From the NCBI RefSeq assembly GCF_000687795.1, contig NZ_JHXT01000019.1, forward strand, positions 1-32,110: DNA of 32,110 nt. Reading direction: 5' to 3'. Below are positions 9,506 to 20,141 of the stretch, one piece after another. This stretch comes from Mycoplasma testudinis ATCC 43263 (GTDB lineage: Bacteria; Bacillota_I; Bacilli_A; Mycoplasmatales; Mycoplasmoidaceae). Within the stretch, counting starts at the first letter, position 1. The number at the start of each line of letters is the position of its first letter. The notes beneath the pieces are model-generated. The model did not search any database. It was not told where the DNA came from and was given only the letters and a program-made list of their open reading frames with translations. The position numbers were made by a program, and so were the translations under genes.

Positions 9506-9889
9506 ATGGCAAACGATAAAAAGAAAAAATTAACTCTTGCTGATTTAGCTTTTAAGCAACAAGAAGATCTTAAGACTAAAGAAATCATAGCAGCAGAAGA
9601 GTCTGATGAAAAAGTTCAAGAAAAAAAGCCAGTTGTTCAACCAAAACAAATTGAAAAAAAAGAACAAAAAATTGAACAAATACTTGAACCAAAAATAGAT
9701 ACGGCTGATACAAGAGAACTAGCAGACTTTTTTAATGCTAATACCCGCGAAGCAAAAACTTCATTTTCAATTTACGTTACAACTAGTCTTCATAATGAAT
9801 TAAAAGCGGTTGCTAAAAAAGCAGGAACAACTGTTAATACTGTAATTGTCAAGTTTTTAGAAGTTGGATTAAAGAATTTGAAAAAATAA
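9506..9889 (+). CDS. ParB-like centromere-binding protein with C-terminal ribbon-helix-helix
   Basis: A 127-aa protein. Residues 1-75 are highly charged, Lys/Glu/Gln-rich and probably disordered or coiled, a suitable ParA-contacting tail. Residues about 85-127 fit a ribbon-helix-helix domain: strand SFSIYVT, helix SLHNELKAVAKKAG, then TTVNTVIVKFLEVGLKNL. It begins 5 bases after parA and has an AGGA ribosome site 9 bases upstream. Position and fold indicate that it binds the AAACAAAC repeats upstream and autoregulates the operon. The family relation is inferred from pattern only. Confidence 0.75.
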   Translation: MANDKKKKLTLADLAFKQQEDLKTKEIIAAEESDEKVQEKKPVVQPKQIEKKEQKIEQILEPKIDTADTRELADFFNANTREAKTSFSIYVTTSLHNELKAVAKKAGTTVNTVIVKFLEVGLKNLKK

Positions 9890-9904
9890 TATAAACAAGT
9901 TTAG

Positions 9905-9925
9905 TATAATTAAAAACGTTTTTAA
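9905..9925 (+). promoter_or_regulatory. Promoter of the restriction-modification operon with overlapping palindrome
   Basis: TATAAT at 9905-9910 is followed immediately by the perfect palindrome TTAAAAACGTTTTTAA (9910-9925), which spans the expected start of transcription. No controller (C) protein gene is present, so a methyltransferase or another regulator could bind here. Confidence 0.5.
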
Positions 9926-9976
9926 AATTCTGTTAACAATCTCACCAAAAAAATATTTAGCTTAACGACCTTTCTA

Positions 9977-11272
9977 ATGCTTACAAAAAAATTTTATGAA
10001 AATATAGAACGCCAGTTCACCGTAAACTACCCTTTAAACAGTAAAGCTACGTATAATACTGACATGAATTATTCTTCTGAATCTAATACGTCATATCAGA
10101 GATGGTTTAAATACAAAGAAGGATTCTCTATTTCTATGGTGGAGTCTCTTATAAACAAATTTTCTAAGTTCCGGCAAGGAATAATTATGGACCCATTTAT
10201 GGGAGGCGCCACTACATTAATTGCTGCAAAAAAATTAGGATTTAAATCTATTGGTTTTGAAGTAAACCCTTTTTCATACTTTTTATCACAATGTAAATTG
10301 GAAAATTACACAAAAAAGGACATTTTAAAATTTCGAAAAATTATAAATGAAATGAAAAATGTCGACTTTTCTAAGATTTCGTACCAACTTCCCTTTTTGT
10401 CTTTCGCATACAAGGTTTTTGAAAAAGATATTGAAACTTACTATATGAAAATTTGATTTTTTATAAAAAATTTAAAAATTTCTAAAAAAATAAAAAATCT
10501 TTTGAAATTAGGCTGACTATCAAATCTAGAATTTTTTTCAAACTACCGAAAGGCGGGGAATGGACTCAAAATCAAAAAGAAGAAGAAGAAAATAGCCTCA
10601 ATTTATGAAGTTCTAAACATTCTTTTAAATTCATATGAACAAATGTATGATGATATTTTGCATAACAAAAATGCATCAACAAGTCCTTTTCTTATTAACG
10701 ATACATGCCTGAACATGAAAAAATATATAAAAGACTCTTCAATCAATGGAATAATATTTTCCCCCCCTTACGCAAATTGTTTCGATTATACTGAAATATA
10801 CAAATTGGAATTATGATTTGGGGACTTTATTTCAAATTATTCAGAATTAAAAGATTTAAGAAAAAAAACACTCAGATCTAATTTATCATCGAATTTAAAA
10901 GATTTTTCAAATATTATAGAATCATCGACATTAAATTTTTTGCTGTCAAAATTATCTGCTGAAAAACTCTGAGATCCAAAAATCCCCATAATGCTTAAAC
11001 TTTATTTCAGTGATATGTTTCGTTGTATCAATAATTGTTATGCAGCTCTTTCAAAAAACAGCTTTTGTTGTATTATAATAGGAAATTCGTCCTACAATAA
11101 CATTGTGTTCCCGACTGACTTAATCATTGCCGAATACGCAAGATCTATTGGGTTTAAAATTAATTCCATCAATATTGGACGTTATATAATAACCAGTTCT
11201 CAACAATACAATAAAACAAAGAATTTAAAAAAATACTTAAGGGAAAGCGTTGTATGTTTAACGAAGAATTAG
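9977..11272 (+). CDS. DNA methyltransferase 1 of a type II restriction-modification system
   Basis: A 431-aa protein spanning several TGA Trp codons. The S-adenosylmethionine site (motif I) is DPFMGGATT at residues 72-80, and the catalytic motif IV is SPPYANCFDY from residue 262. Motif I preceding motif IV and the SPPY form are typical of amino-methyltransferases that make N4-methylcytosine or N6-methyladenine. The region between the motifs is long and probably holds the target recognition part. It overlaps the second methyltransferase by 19 bases. No clear ribosome site precedes the ATG; the frame is open upstream to the promoter, so an upstream non-ATG start is possible. Two methyltransferases with one nuclease suggest an asymmetric target. 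Confidence 0.85.
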
Positions 11273-12513
11273 CAGTAAAAAAACTTCCATTGAACAATTT
11301 AAAAAATAAAACTTTTATTATTTTGCAGCCCAACCCTAACTCGTACACACATTCTTTTTTCAAATATCCCTGTAAGTTTATTCCCGAAATCCCTCGTTGA
11401 GCGATAAACAAGTTCACCAAAAATAATGATGTTGTTTTTGACCCTTTCGCAGGAAGTGGAACAACTCTTTTAGAGGCTATTATTCATAATAGGCAAGCTT
11501 ATGGAACAGAGATTGACGATGTTGCTAAACTTATCATTAAAGCAAAATCTCTAAAATTTAGAAAAGTCGATTATGAAAAGCTTAAAAAACTTTTAAAAAA
11601 ATTAAACGAGTTTGTTTTAAATGAAAAAAGCAAAAAATGTATACCTGAAATACACAATCTAAACCATTGATTTAGTTTGAAAAATTTAAACGATTTAGGA
11701 AAAATTGCTTTTTTCAATAAAAATATTAAAAATTCAAAACAACGATGTTTTTTAAATATTTGTTTTATTTCTATAATTAAAAAGTGCTCATTTTCTGACC
11801 ACATCTCCCCTAAGCCATATGTTTCGACACGCATTCCAAAAAAAGAATATAACGTTTTTGAAGAGTTTGTTAAAGTTTTTAATAGATATTTAAATCTATT
11901 AAAAGATTTTAATAGAGTAAAAAGAAACCAAAAAATACAATTATTAAAAGGGGATGCTTTGAAATTCAAAATTATTAAAAAAATTTCGTTAGCTGTCGCT
12001 TCCCCACCTTATATAAATGCTTTTGATTATGTTCGAGCCCTGCGTTTGGAAAATTTGTGGCTAGGTAATAAAAAAGAAAACGATTTAAAAAAAGATAAAA
12101 AAAAATATATCGGAACAGAACAAATTAACATCGAAACTGAGCAAAGAAAATTAGATATTTTGCAAGACAGTAAATTATTAAAAAGTTGTTTTAAAGAAAT
12201 ATTTAAAATCGATAAGAAAAGAGCGCTTGTAGTTAAAAAATTTTTCGAGGACATGAAAAAAAATTTACAATCTGTCTTTAAAAGATTAAAGTTTAAAGGA
12301 CACTACGTAATTGTTATAGGAAATAGTAACATTCGAAAAATTGTAATAGAAAGTTGAAACATATTAAAAGATATTGCAAAAAAAATTGGTTTCAAATTTG
12401 ATTACGTTTTTAGATATGCTATTAGAAACCCACATATAAGAATACCCAGAAACGGAAATGGTGGGGAAATCAAATATGATTATGTTCTGTGCTTAAAAAA
12501 AGAGAAAGAATAA
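11254..12513 (+). CDS. DNA methyltransferase 2 of a type II restriction-modification system
   Basis: A 419-aa protein. The N terminus carries FKYPCKFIPEIPRW, then motif I DPFAGSGTT (residues 63-71); the catalytic motif IV is SPPYINAFDYVRALRLE from residue 250, and the C terminus contains a further GNSNIR segment. The domain order matches methyltransferase 1, and the motif-IV surroundings (FDY followed by LEN/LW) are similar in both, so the two are related. The start ATG lies inside the end of methyltransferase 1. The stop is one base before the nuclease gene. It should protect the other strand or half of a non-palindromic target. Confidence 0.85.
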
Positions 12514-12514
12514 C

Positions 12515-14281
12515 ATGGCCCAAAAAGAAAGACCAAAAGATTATTGATTAATACCTAAAAGAGGAAATTTGCATCAGACAATTTGTTTGATTGACGGTAT
12601 TGTTGAATCAAATTACGATACATCTACATGAAACGAACATAAACAAAACCGTCTAGCAACATATTTGAGTAATTTTGGAGCTACAAAAAATGGAAAAAGT
12701 ATTCACAATCAATCAATTAGAACTTTGCTTGCATCCATCCCGCAGTATTTAGCTTTTGTCTATATAAATAATGATAAAACACCAAGCACTGTTTGCATAA
12801 CAAAAGCTGGCTACAAATTACTAGAAGCTCATAAGAATCAGATTGTAAAAATTCGAAAATTAAGCTCAAAGCAAACTAATCTCATTTCAGAATCTCCTGT
12901 TGTTTTGAAACAGATGGAAAAGTTACAAATTACTAACCCTATCATACTTAAAGATTGTGAAAATATTTTTATTTTCCCGTTTAGATTTACCTTAAAGTTA
13001 CTAATAAATTTGGAATATCTAGATAGAGAAGAAATGGCGTATTTTCTTTTTAAAACAAAAGATGAAAGTGAACTTGCTTTGAAAATTGAAGAGATTAAGA
13101 TGTTTAGAAATTTGTCAAAAGAAAATCGAAAGACAATTATTGACAACTTCAAAAAAACACACCTTGGAAATATTTCTTTGGTGCAAGCTTCTTCAGCTTC
13201 TTATTATGAAAAAATATGTAAAACAACTGGGCTTATAGAAACATTCCAAACAGTTCCTTCAAATTCAAATAAAAAAATCAGTTGCATAAAAATTAAATCT
13301 AATTGTGTTGAAGATGCTAAAAATTTGTTAAAGAAGTATGAAGATATCCCTGTGTTCGACTTCAAAAATAACTTGGATTTATGAATAAATTATATGGGGA
13401 ACCCAGAGAGATTTTTTCCACCAACTGCTGTCACAATAACTAATTGCTCAGAAATAAATCTTTTCCTCCAAATATTTGACACCAACAAAAATATTCAAGG
13501 TATGGATGTAGTTAATAGTAAAGAATCCATTTCTTTACCGCTTTTTGTGAATGAAAATTACACAATAATTTCTTCAAGTTTAGAAAATGCAAATGTTCTA
13601 AACGAAAAAAATATAATCCCTTCCTATAGCAAAAATAATTTCAATCTTCAATTCTCAAATCTCTCATCATATAAAAAGGAAGAAAATTTTCCTAATTTAT
13701 CAGAAGAGATTATCTTACATTCTACTTCACGAAATTTTTCTCCATCTGTTTTGAAGTACTTAGATATTTTAAAAAAATTAACGGGCGACGATTACACGCA
13801 AAATAAATCTCTTCGTGGCGCTTATTATGAGTATTTGTTTTTCAAACTTTTATCTTTGCTTAAAAATAAGAAAATAATTGATGATGTATATTGAAATGGA
13901 AAAATTGGAAAATTTCAACTTCCTTCTCCAGCACCCGGAGGTAAAACTGGAAATCCTGATATTGTTTTCCGTATTAACAACTATGATTTTGTTTTAGAGC
14001 TTACAGCGATAAAGTCTAAGTCGCAGCAATTCTCAGCTGAGGCTGCATCTGTTCCTGATCATATTCGGTTATATAGAAATTCAACAACCAAAAATAAAAA
14101 AGTTTTAGGTATATTTTGTGCTCCAGAAATACATCGTCGGAATACAGCTGCAATGCAAAGCATTTTAAAATCTGAAAATATACCTATATTGTGCATTGAT
14201 GATAGAACGTTAATCAAAATTTTAAATGCTCGGTCAAAAAGCGATTTATTGTCCAAGTTTATAGATACTGTTGATATGTAA
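12515..14281 (+). CDS. Type II restriction endonuclease, probably AlwI-like (type IIS)
   Basis: A 588-aa protein with TGA Trp codons. The N-terminal half (WLIPKRGNLHQ ... RLATYLSNFGAT ... ITKAGYKLLEAH) looks like a DNA-recognition region with a winged-helix flavour. The C-terminal domain has a nuclease core: NPDIVF at residues 480-485, then ELT at 495-497 and lysine K500, a PD-(D/E)xK-like arrangement in which T replaces the usual lysine. This layout recalls the AlwI/PleI group of type IIS enzymes, which cut outside an asymmetric site and need two methyltransferases. The assignment to that group is tentative; the role as partner of the two upstream methyltransferases is well supported by position. 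It ends in a convergent region before the small gene at 14349. Confidence 0.7.
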
Positions 14282-14303
14282 ATTCAAGATTACAATTGTT
14301 AAA

Positions 14304-14341
14304 CAATTACCTTCATATAATTGCTTTTGTAATTTTTTACT
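14304..14341. terminator. Candidate bidirectional terminator between convergent genes
   Basis: AATTAC (14304-14309) can pair with GTAATT downstream, followed by TTTTTT. It separates the endonuclease gene from the leftward gene at 14349. The stem is only 6 bp, so support is modest. Confidence 0.35.
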
Positions 14342-14348
14342 TCTCTTC

Positions 14349-14738
14349 TTACCGAATAATATCTCCAATTTTAAGATAACTTACTTCTAGATTTTTTTCT
14401 ATTGCCTTGTATAAAAATTCCAATTCTAAAATATTGAAATTACACGTTCTAATTTTGATTAAATTAACCATTACAAAAAAATTATTTAATAAAATTTCAA
14501 TTTTAATGGTCCAGTTTTTTTTTATAAAAAAAGGTAATTCAATATCCAAAATTATAGGTTTAAATAAACACCACTTACTTTTATTGATGTTAATAACCGT
14601 GCTAGGGCTCGCAATAAAAACAAACTCCTCACTTCCTAACAAAATTTCTTTAACCATAAGAAAACCTTTTGAATCTGCTGATGTGGCTATTCCAAAGTGT
14701 TCTTTAAAGATGTGAGTTTTACTATTTCCTTTTTTCAT
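14349..14738 (-). CDS. Hypothetical 129-aa protein translationally coupled to traG
   Basis: A basic protein with no TGA codon and no recognised domain. Its start ATG lies inside the last codons of the VirD4/TraG gene, overlapping it by 17 bases, which is typical of coupled genes in an operon. The sequence alternates hydrophobic beta-like stretches (FLMVKEILLG, FVFIASPSTVININ, PIILDIELPFFI), suggesting a small beta-rich domain rather than a membrane protein. A role in transfer is inferred from the coupling only. Confidence 0.6.
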   Translation of the reverse strand: MKKGNSKTHIFKEHFGIATSADSKGFLMVKEILLGSEEFVFIASPSTVININKSKWCLFKPIILDIELPFFIKKNWTIKIEILLNNFFVMVNLIKIRTCNFNILELEFLYKAIEKNLEVSYLKIGDIIR

Positions 14739-17154
14739 TTTCCGTTATTTGTTCTTTCTTTTTATTAGTGATTATTTTTGAAAGCAAATCTAATGCTGAG
14801 TAATTTTTGTTTTTTAAAGATTGCGCCATTCCATCCAATCAAACGTTTCGATTTAACTTTGTCAAATCATCATTTCATTTTCCAACACCCAAATAACACA
14901 AATATATCCGTTCCAAATTTTCATTCTTGTTTAAAATTTTTGAAGGTTCAAGCTGTGCTCAATCAGTTATAACGTCATAGAATTTTTTTTCTACAGTTAT
15001 TTTTTTACTTCAAATTGGTAAATCTATCTTTTGTGTTTCACAATAAATCAAATACTTATGCTTTACATCAATAGTTTTAATAATTGTTTCACCAACGTTT
15101 AATTTTTTAATAACATTTGGATTAAATAGAAACTGATCACCAACTCGATGACTCCCAATATTAGTTAAATTTAATCCCTCTTTCATATCTTCCCCAAATT
15201 GAAAAGTAGAAATAACACTTTTTTTAGTTCCAAACATTTTTGATAGTTCCTCAGCCCCTTCGGGTTCTTGAACTTTATGAACAATAAAAGTATTAGAGTT
15301 GTTTAAAACATTGTTTTTAAATTCATCTCCCATCTTAACTAAATCTCCAATCCCTTGGTAACTTAAAACTAGGGAGTATCGTAATGATCGTGCTTGTAAT
15401 ATCAAAGTTGAAAGAGAACTACTCCCAAAGGCACTATATTCATCTAAGATAATCATTGTTTGACCCTGGGTTTGGTTGTAAGATGCATTTTGCATAATAT
15501 CTTGAATAATAATGTCACTAACTGCCTTAGCGTTTGTTGTGTCTTCAAGAGTAGCAATCTTAAAATACAGTAAGTTATATTCTTCTTTACGATTAATAAC
15601 GTCGCTTAATCCAACTCCATTCCCACGAATCATTTTTAAGCCAGTAGCAAAAGACTTTAACTTTAAGTTTGTGGTTTGTCATTGTCGCTCATCTATCTGC
15701 TCAATTTCTTTTTCATATCATACTTGATATTCGAAAATTATTTTTTGTGTCAAGAAACTATTATCTGCAACTTTCAAATAAACAACTGGGAAAAGCATCG
15801 TGTCACCAGGATAAGTAGTAACAAATGGAATAAGATTAATATAACAATCGTATTCGGTTAAAAGCGAGTTACTCACAAGATTTTCTAGAAACTTAAAGTA
15901 TTGATTTGAATATGGAAAGCAGTCATCAGACTTTTGATCCTGATATTCGGTTTTTAATAATTGAACTAGAATTTGATTAATGGATTCACCGACTTCATTT
16001 AACATTTGAAAAATGTAATCGTGAATTTCGGGCCTTAGTCTTCTTATTGAACTTCTTGAAGTCACCAAGTTTTTAAAATTTTCTTTATTCGTATATTTAG
16101 TGAGAGTGACAAAATCAATCGATATTTTTAATTTTGATAATACAGGAACAACAAGATCAAAAATCGCTTTTTCAATTTGTCGGTAATACGTTGCATCGGT
16201 TTGATGTCTTACCGATTCTGAATATCCTTGCATTTCCATCAATAAACTAACAATCTGATTATCTGTTTTATTTTTAAAAGGGTTATAAGCTACTTCGTTA
16301 AACTGTTTTCCTAAATTGCCTTCAATACTTCAAGTGTTTATTTTCAAGTTATTTTCTTTCCCAATTAGGCAGAGATCTTTAATTAAGTTTTGATCACCCT
16401 TACCATCAATGAAAATGGCTGGAATATTTTCTTCAAAAGCATATTTTAAAAAATGTAATAATGTTGTGGTTTTCCCAAATCCAGTTGCTCCCACAACTGA
16501 AACTGGTTGTTTTAAAGCTTCATCAGGAATAATCACTTTCTGATTTAATTTAATTCCTTTGATTGCGGGATCTACTATTTCAGAAAGCTTTTTTTGAAGA
16601 TTTCTGTATAAACCAGTAAAGAAAAATATTTTGGCTTTTCTATTCTTCTCTTCAAAATAACTTTTGTCTAAGGTTTCATTTTCAAGTAATAAATTTCGTT
16701 TTTGAATTTCTTTTAATTCAACTTGATAGAAAAACTTTCTCGTTGCAAAATGTCCAGTAAAAAACAAACCAAAACCAGCAAATAAAACAAGAGGCATTAG
16801 TGCAATAAAATTAAGTGCAATATTCACCCCAGTCATATGCCTTCCTTCGAGATCAAAAAAATTAATTTGCTCTTCTTTTAAAATAATGTAGTTTCAAATG
16901 CAAAGACCTAGAAAAATAAAACTAGTTACATTTACTAAGAGCAGATTAGTTAAAAACCATCAACTGTTTGATTTTTTATAAACGAGATTTGTTAATACCC
17001 AACGCACAAGAACTCATGCTATTAATGTTGGTATAAAAAGTCAAAAGAAAATTATTCCTAATAACGCCCAATAGAGATATAAATGTCAAGTTGTTTTATT
17101 TTCAAAAACACTGACAGAATCATCTGGGTATTCATTTTTTCTTTGGTGGTTCAT
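14722..17154 (-). CDS. traG: VirD4/TraG-type coupling protein
   Basis: An 810-aa protein, open only with TGA as Trp. Three or four hydrophobic segments lie at residues about 25-55, 65-90 and 108-135, anchoring it in the membrane. The ATPase domain has Walker A GATGFGKTTT near residue 221 and Walker B MIILDEYSAF near residue 570, followed by QARSLRYSLVLSYQG, a region typical of coupling proteins. It delivers the DNA-relaxase complex to the transfer channel. The ATG at 17154 is chosen because an in-frame stop lies 18 bases upstream and the first membrane helices would be lost with the later ATG at 16836, although that ATG has a GGAAGG ribosome site and remains an alternative. Mycoplasma conjugative elements encode a comparable TraG. 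Confidence 0.9.
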
Positions 17155-17514
17155 AACCAACCTAATCTCTTATCTTCTAATAGCTGTGCTTCTATTTTTT
17201 GCGTTAAAACCATCGATAACAATTTCCTGTCAAATACATTTTCAAATATCTTAAACAGGAAGTTTTTAAAATCTCGATGATTTTAAATAAAATTTTCGTT
17301 TATCAGACTAGTATGGTGATTATACAACCTTGGTTTTAGCTTACTTATATTCTTTCTTTTTACTGTCCAATTATTTTTTAACTAGTTATGTCATTTTTTG
17401 AAGTTTTAATTTTAAGCCAATGAGAAAGTGATTAAAACATTATCATTAGACATTTTATATAATATTGCAAATGGTTTTCTATTTAATGTAAACAGAATCC
17501 AAAGGAAACAAATA
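17155..17514. promoter_or_regulatory. Divergent promoter region between traG and the DUF4268-like gene
   Basis: A gene-free 360-base AT-rich stretch. For the rightward gene a TATAAT box lies near 17456-17461, about 55 bases before the start. Leftward boxes for traG are not distinct. No other structure is seen. Confidence 0.4.
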
Positions 17515-18447
17515 ATGGCAAAAGTTAATTTAAAAAAACTGGTAGAAATTAAAGATTTAACTAAAATTTGAACACATGAGGCTTCTGATTTCACCCCATG
17601 ATTAGCAGAAGAAGGAAACATTGCATTGTTAGGTGATGCAGTGGGATTAGATATCGAAGTTCTCGAAACGGAGTCAACAGTTGGCAGCTTTAAGGCTGAT
17701 ATATTAGCCAAGGAGCAAGTTACTGGAAGAAATATTATTATCGAAAATCAATTATTTAATACAGATCATGACCACCTTGGAAAACTAATAACATATGCTT
17801 CTGGAAAATCCGCAAGCATTATAATTTGAGTCGTTAAGCATGCTCGCGATGAACATAGAGCTGCCATTAAATGATTAAATGATGTTACTAACGATAAAAC
17901 TGACTTTTTTCTTTGCGAGGTTAAACTTTTTAAAATTGGTAACTCTGAACCAGCTGTCAAATTTGAAGTAATCGAGGAACCGAACGGATATATGAAAATA
18001 GAAAAGAAATCAGAATTGAAAAGTCCTTTATCACAATCCAGATTTGATTATTGAAAAAACTTTGCTGAATATTCGTCCAAAAATCCTTCTTTTAGTAAAA
18101 ACTTTAAACGACAACTCCCCACAATAAATTCATATTTAGGATTCGGTATTGGTTCGGCACGCTACCAAATAACTTTACTCCTTCCTAATCAAAATGACCA
18201 AATGGGTGTCGAGTTTTATATTTATGATGATAAAGAATTGTTTTTTTCATTAGAACAAAAGAAACAAGAAATCGAAAAAAACATTGGTTTATCATTCGAC
18301 TGGCAAGAATTGCCTAATAGGAAAGCAAGCCGCATCATAATACAAAAAGATGCCAAACTAAATAATCAACAAGAATGGCCTAACCAATTTGAATGGTTAA
18401 TACAAACTATGCTTAAAATGAAACAGGAATTCAAAAAACATTTGTAG
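17515..18447 (+). CDS. DUF4268-like protein with PD-(D/E)xK nuclease fold
   Basis: A 310-aa protein with TGA Trp codons. The N-terminal half has a nuclease-like core: FKADILA (D61), then IIIENQ (E76, Q78), a PD-(D/E)xK variant with Q in place of K, followed by DHDHLGKLITYASG. Families with this motif include DUF4268 proteins and related uncharacterised nuclease-fold proteins. The C-terminal part (residues about 195-310) carries YQITLLLPNQ and EFYIYDDKELF, matching the usual two-part layout of such proteins. An AAAGGAAA ribosome site lies 9 bases before the ATG. It stands alone, divergent from traG and convergent with the next gene at a 9-base gap. Function is unknown; a defence role is plausible. 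Confidence 0.75.
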
Positions 18448-18456
18448 TTTTGAAGA

Positions 18457-19452
18457 TTATTCTTGAACTGAATGGCTTTTATTCTTTTTATACTCTTCTC
18501 AAAGGCATTTTTTTTCATTTTCAGTCAAAAGACTACCATCATCCTCAAAAACTTCTCATTCTTCTTCGGTTTTTTGTTCCAGATATAGCGCTCAAAGCCG
18601 TTTTTTTTCGCTTTCAGACAACATCTCATCATCATTTGATACATTGTCTGTCTCAACTTGAAGTTGTGCCTTAGAAGGCTTCAAATCAAATGAATGGGAA
18701 TCGTTAAGACCCAAAACCGTTGCTTCGTTTAAAACTTCGTTATTCAAAGCTTTTGGTTTGGCTGGTTCTACTTGTGCTGTTTTCAACCCAACAAAATCCT
18801 GGTTCTTTAAAAAAGCTGTTAAATTAAGCAAATAAATCTTGTTATGGAAATAAATAGCTTTCTGAAGTTTTAATAATCGTTCATGAACCTGATCAGAACA
18901 TAAATAGACAACTTGATCATATTGACCATCATCTAATGCCTGGTTAAAGTATTTAAAGATTTTGTTATAAACACTTTTGGGATATTTATAAGTTAGTTCA
19001 ATTTCAAAGGCAGTTTTTTCTGTAAATACATATCCATCATGTTTAACTAACTTCAAAATCATCAAATCAGGAAGGTGCTCATGTTTATTAGAACGCTTCG
19101 CCCGGATTTCTTTGTCTGTTAAATATTCACCTGTCTTTAACCCTAACATCTTGATGACGTTAATAACCCCATCGTTATGGTTTATATTTTGCCAGTAGAA
19201 ATTACTGGCAACCCCTTTAGGTTGTTCAATGTAAGATAATCCTTTGTTACTAATGGCAAACAACAAAAGTTTAGAGTGTTTGCTTTTGCGACTAAAAATT
19301 AGTTTCTTATTTATTAGTCGGTTTGTTTTTAAATGAACTGCCGTCAGCGAAGTGTCATCTAAGGTTGCTAATTGAGCCAATGTCAGTGATCCAAACTTAC
19401 TTAATAGTATTAATAAGTGTTTGGCAGGTTCATGAACGTTATAGTTCTTCAT
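18457..19452 (-). CDS. Replic_Relax-like plasmid protein (winged-helix, possible replication/mobilisation factor)
   Basis: A 331-aa protein with several TGA codons near its end. Residues 8-75 form a winged-helix-like domain: HLLILLSKFGSLTLAQLATL, then a recognition helix region and LFAISNKGLSYI. Residues about 125-200 have HLPDLMILKLV, FEIELTYKYPKSVYNKIFKYF and QVVYLCSD, the pattern seen in replication-relaxation (Replic_Relax) proteins of plasmids. The acidic tail holds two copies of an LxExEKKxLW segment. The large inverted repeat and iterons lie just upstream, so it may act on the origin or oriT. No catalytic tyrosine or HUH motif is evident. ATG at 19452 is preceded by a weak GAGA. Confidence 0.6.
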
Positions 19453-19463
19453 ATGGTCTCGAT

Positions 19464-19478
19464 AACTATTAGATAGTT
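19464..19478. promoter_or_regulatory. Operator-like palindrome before the Replic_Relax-like gene
   Basis: AACTAT and ATAGTT flank the 3-base spacer TAG, 12-26 bases upstream of the start on the minus strand. A TATACT box lies just beyond it, so the palindrome covers the transcription start and could allow autoregulation. Confidence 0.4.
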
Positions 19479-19525
19479 GTATTAAGTATATCTATTTTAT
19501 TTACTATTAATCATTTTTAAAAAGT

Positions 19526-19610
19526 CCCACATCCATATGGCGAAGGGATTGCGCAGCAAATCCCAAGCACTGAATTTATGATGTGGGCTTGGGATTTGCT
19601 GCGCAAACCC
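19526..19610. repeat. Large inverted repeat, candidate oriT or replication origin hairpin
   Basis: Bases 19545-19568 pair with 19587-19610 over 24 bp with a single mismatch; 20 bp in a row are perfect (TTGCGCAGCAAATCCCAAGC). The loop is 18 bases. A second hairpin, CCCACATC (19526-19533) with GATGTGGG (19580-19587), overlaps the first and excludes it. The GC content is far above the surroundings. It lies between the Replic_Relax-like gene and the iterons. There is no U-run, so it is not a terminator. Large extruding hairpins of this kind are found at oriT nic regions and at plasmid origins. Confidence 0.65.
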
Positions 19611-19619
19611 GAAGCCCTT

Positions 19620-19840
19620 ATTACTATGTAATAAGTATTCCAGAAAATGATTAAAATAGTTTTAATTGTTATTTTAAGCATTTATATGTTTTAAAAGATC
19701 TCTCTTATAGAGAATTCGTTAGAGTTTATGTTGGGAATCCTTAAAAGGCTTATATATGATAAATATATAACTTAGAATTTATAAGTTCTTTCTAGTTAAA
19801 CTTATTATGAGATTTCTATTTGTTTTTTAATTACTTTATA
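19620..19840. other. AT-rich non-coding stretch between the inverted repeat and the iterons
   Basis: No gene is seen. The stretch holds short inverted repeats such as TTATATAT/ATATATAA around 19760 and is a plausible DNA-unwinding region if the iterons are a replication origin. Confidence 0.35.
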
Positions 19841-19957
19841 TAGTGAAAGCGATAGTTCAAGTTAGTGAAAGGCCTGCCCGAATTTAGTGAAAGACCGTAT
19901 GGTTTTTAGTGAAAATTGTTAAAAAAGTAGTGAAAAGCAACAAGATTTTTAGTGAAA
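19841..19957 (+). repeat. Six iterons (TAGTGAAA) at 22-bp period, candidate origin of replication
   Basis: The octamer TAGTGAAA occurs at 19841, 19863, 19885, 19907, 19928 and 19950. The spacings are 22, 22, 22, 21 and 22 bp, about two helix turns, so a protein would bind every copy on the same face. All copies point the same way. The sequence between copies is not conserved. Same-face direct repeats of this period are the hallmark of iteron-controlled plasmid origins. Confidence 0.75.
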
Positions 19958-20069
19958 ATTGACCAAAAAAATTGTTTAAACAAAGGCAAGAATCGAACAA
20001 AAATCCTACTTTCTAGCTTAAAAAGAAGCAAGATTTATGAATTTTTAGATGTAGGGCATGCAAAAACCG

Positions 20070-20083
20070 CCAGGCAGAGCTGG
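20070..20083. terminator. Candidate terminator after the 196-aa gene
   Basis: CCAG and CTGG flank the loop GCAGAG; on the minus strand CGGTTTTT follows. A wider inverted repeat, GTAGGGC (20051-20057) with GCCCTAC (20135-20141), encloses it and ends at the stop of the leftward gene. Otherwise the interval 19958-20141 shows no supported gene. Confidence 0.35.
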
Positions 20084-20141
20084 TTATTTTTGGGGCATTT
20101 ACCTTTAAATATATGCTTGTGCTATGGTTGGTAAGCCCTAC

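Noticed and set aside
9977-12513. Series of broken methyltransferase fragments
   Set aside because: The apparent breaks are TGA codons, read as Trp in this organism; both genes are intact.
19841-19957. CRISPR-like direct repeats
   Set aside because: Repeats of 8 bases at 22-bp period are too short and too closely spaced; they fit iterons.
19952-20134. Plus-strand ORF of 60 aa after the iterons
   Set aside because: It starts inside the last iteron, has no ribosome site and overlaps a candidate terminator.
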